A stretch of 58,972 nucleotides of DNA from Clostridia bacterium (GTDB taxonomy: Bacteria; Bacillota; Clostridia; Oscillospirales; CAG-272), in assembly GCA_017550315.1 (NCBI GenBank), contig JAFZPN010000051.1, forward strand, positions 1 through 58,972. Direction: 5' to 3'. Every line of letters starts with the position of its first letter. Position 1 is the stretch's first letter. This document shows, piece after piece, positions 58,786-58,972 of the stretch. The position numbers and the translations under genes were made by a program. A model generated the notes under the pieces. That model was given only the letters and a program-made list of their open reading frames with translations, was not told the origin of the DNA and made no database searches.

Positions 58786-58972
58786 GGTAATGTCTCCCTT
58801 CGGTGGTGTATGTAAGTCCGCGGGGAGGATGATCCGAAATGGACGCACCTCCCCTGCGGGCGGTTATAAGTCGTTTTGTGTAAGTCTCCGCTTTTGTCCC
58901 AGACTCCCCCGGAGGCAGGCGTCAGACAGACGGCTGGTTGCTGGCCAGCCTCATGGGACTCTCACCCTCGCC
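58786..58972. other. Right edge of window, partial region with a small palindrome
   Basis: No complete gene is seen. GGCTGG.. / ..CCAGCC (58932-58950) followed by TCATGGGACTCTCACCCTCGCC resembles, in layout, the palindrome-plus-T-arm units at 4.6-5.0 kb but in different sequence. The feature is cut by the window end. Confidence 0.3.

Larger units (their letters stand above)
54471..58972. mobile_element. Integrative element 2 (left part; continues beyond the window)
   Basis: This element begins at a truncated tRNA and carries a recombinase paralogous to that of element 1, a paralog of its small partner protein, two toxin-antitoxin modules, a MazF-type toxin and a small cysteine-rich protein. 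Its far end, which should hold the missing 5' part of the tRNA or a copy of its 3' end, is outside the window. Confidence 0.6.

Overview
The window looks like the chromosome of a GC-rich, Gram-positive, plant-polysaccharide-using Clostridia-type bacterium (Firmicutes). This is inferred from strong AGGAGG-type ribosome sites, sigma-A promoters with 17-base spacers, a T-box leader, an ECF transporter, many lipoprotein substrate-binding proteins and Clostridia-type integrative elements. No rRNA or CRISPR array was seen. Species cannot be named from this sequence.

Bases 1-39,300 are host-like. From the left: an asparaginase II family gene overlapping a GH78-like rhamnosidase; an XRE-TPR regulator; tRNA-Ala(CGC) followed by degenerate repeats carrying copies of a tRNA T-arm; tldD-pmbA with two alpha/beta hydrolases; three orphan solute-binding lipoproteins near a GH5-like enzyme and a GH51 arabinofuranosidase; a tryptophan T-box leader driving a TrpP-like ECF transporter (S, A, A', T); a TPR protein; two small membrane proteins behind a structured leader; a serine hydrolase; a lipoprotein serpin with a stalk-domain partner; a GH10 xylanase operon with a DUF6259-like TIM-barrel protein and a DUF5107-TPR protein; a MITE-like palindromic repeat; and an operon of GPH symporter, lipoprotein, metallophosphoesterase and beta-helix protein. 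The theme is uptake and breakdown of arabinoxylan, rhamnose-containing and possibly sulfated glycans.

Bases 40,300-58,972 are mobile. An ancestral tRNA-X / tRNA-Lys(CTT) / tRNA-Ala(GGC) / terminator operon has been entered twice by related elements, each with a large serine recombinase whose gene ends beside a truncated tRNA 3' end. Element 1 (about 14 kb, between two copies of the tRNA-Lys 3' end) carries a recombinase, a small partner protein, nick-site-like repeats, a NADAR gene split by a 3.2 kb block with two sulfatases, decayed element genes (DUF3846-like and AAA fragments), two secreted proteins sharing a new repeat domain, an XRE repressor, a TnpV-like protein, a BRO antirepressor and a replication-initiator-like gene with palindromic sites upstream. 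Element 2 runs off the right edge and carries a paralogous recombinase and partner protein, Phd/PIN and MntA/HepT toxin-antitoxin modules (HepT frameshifted), and a MazF-type toxin overlapping a small cysteine-rich gene.

The items most worth following up are the sulfatase block interrupting NADAR, the nested tRNA-operon elements with duplicated tRNA cargo, the secreted repeat-domain pair, and the T-arm-bearing repeats at 4.6-5.0 kb.
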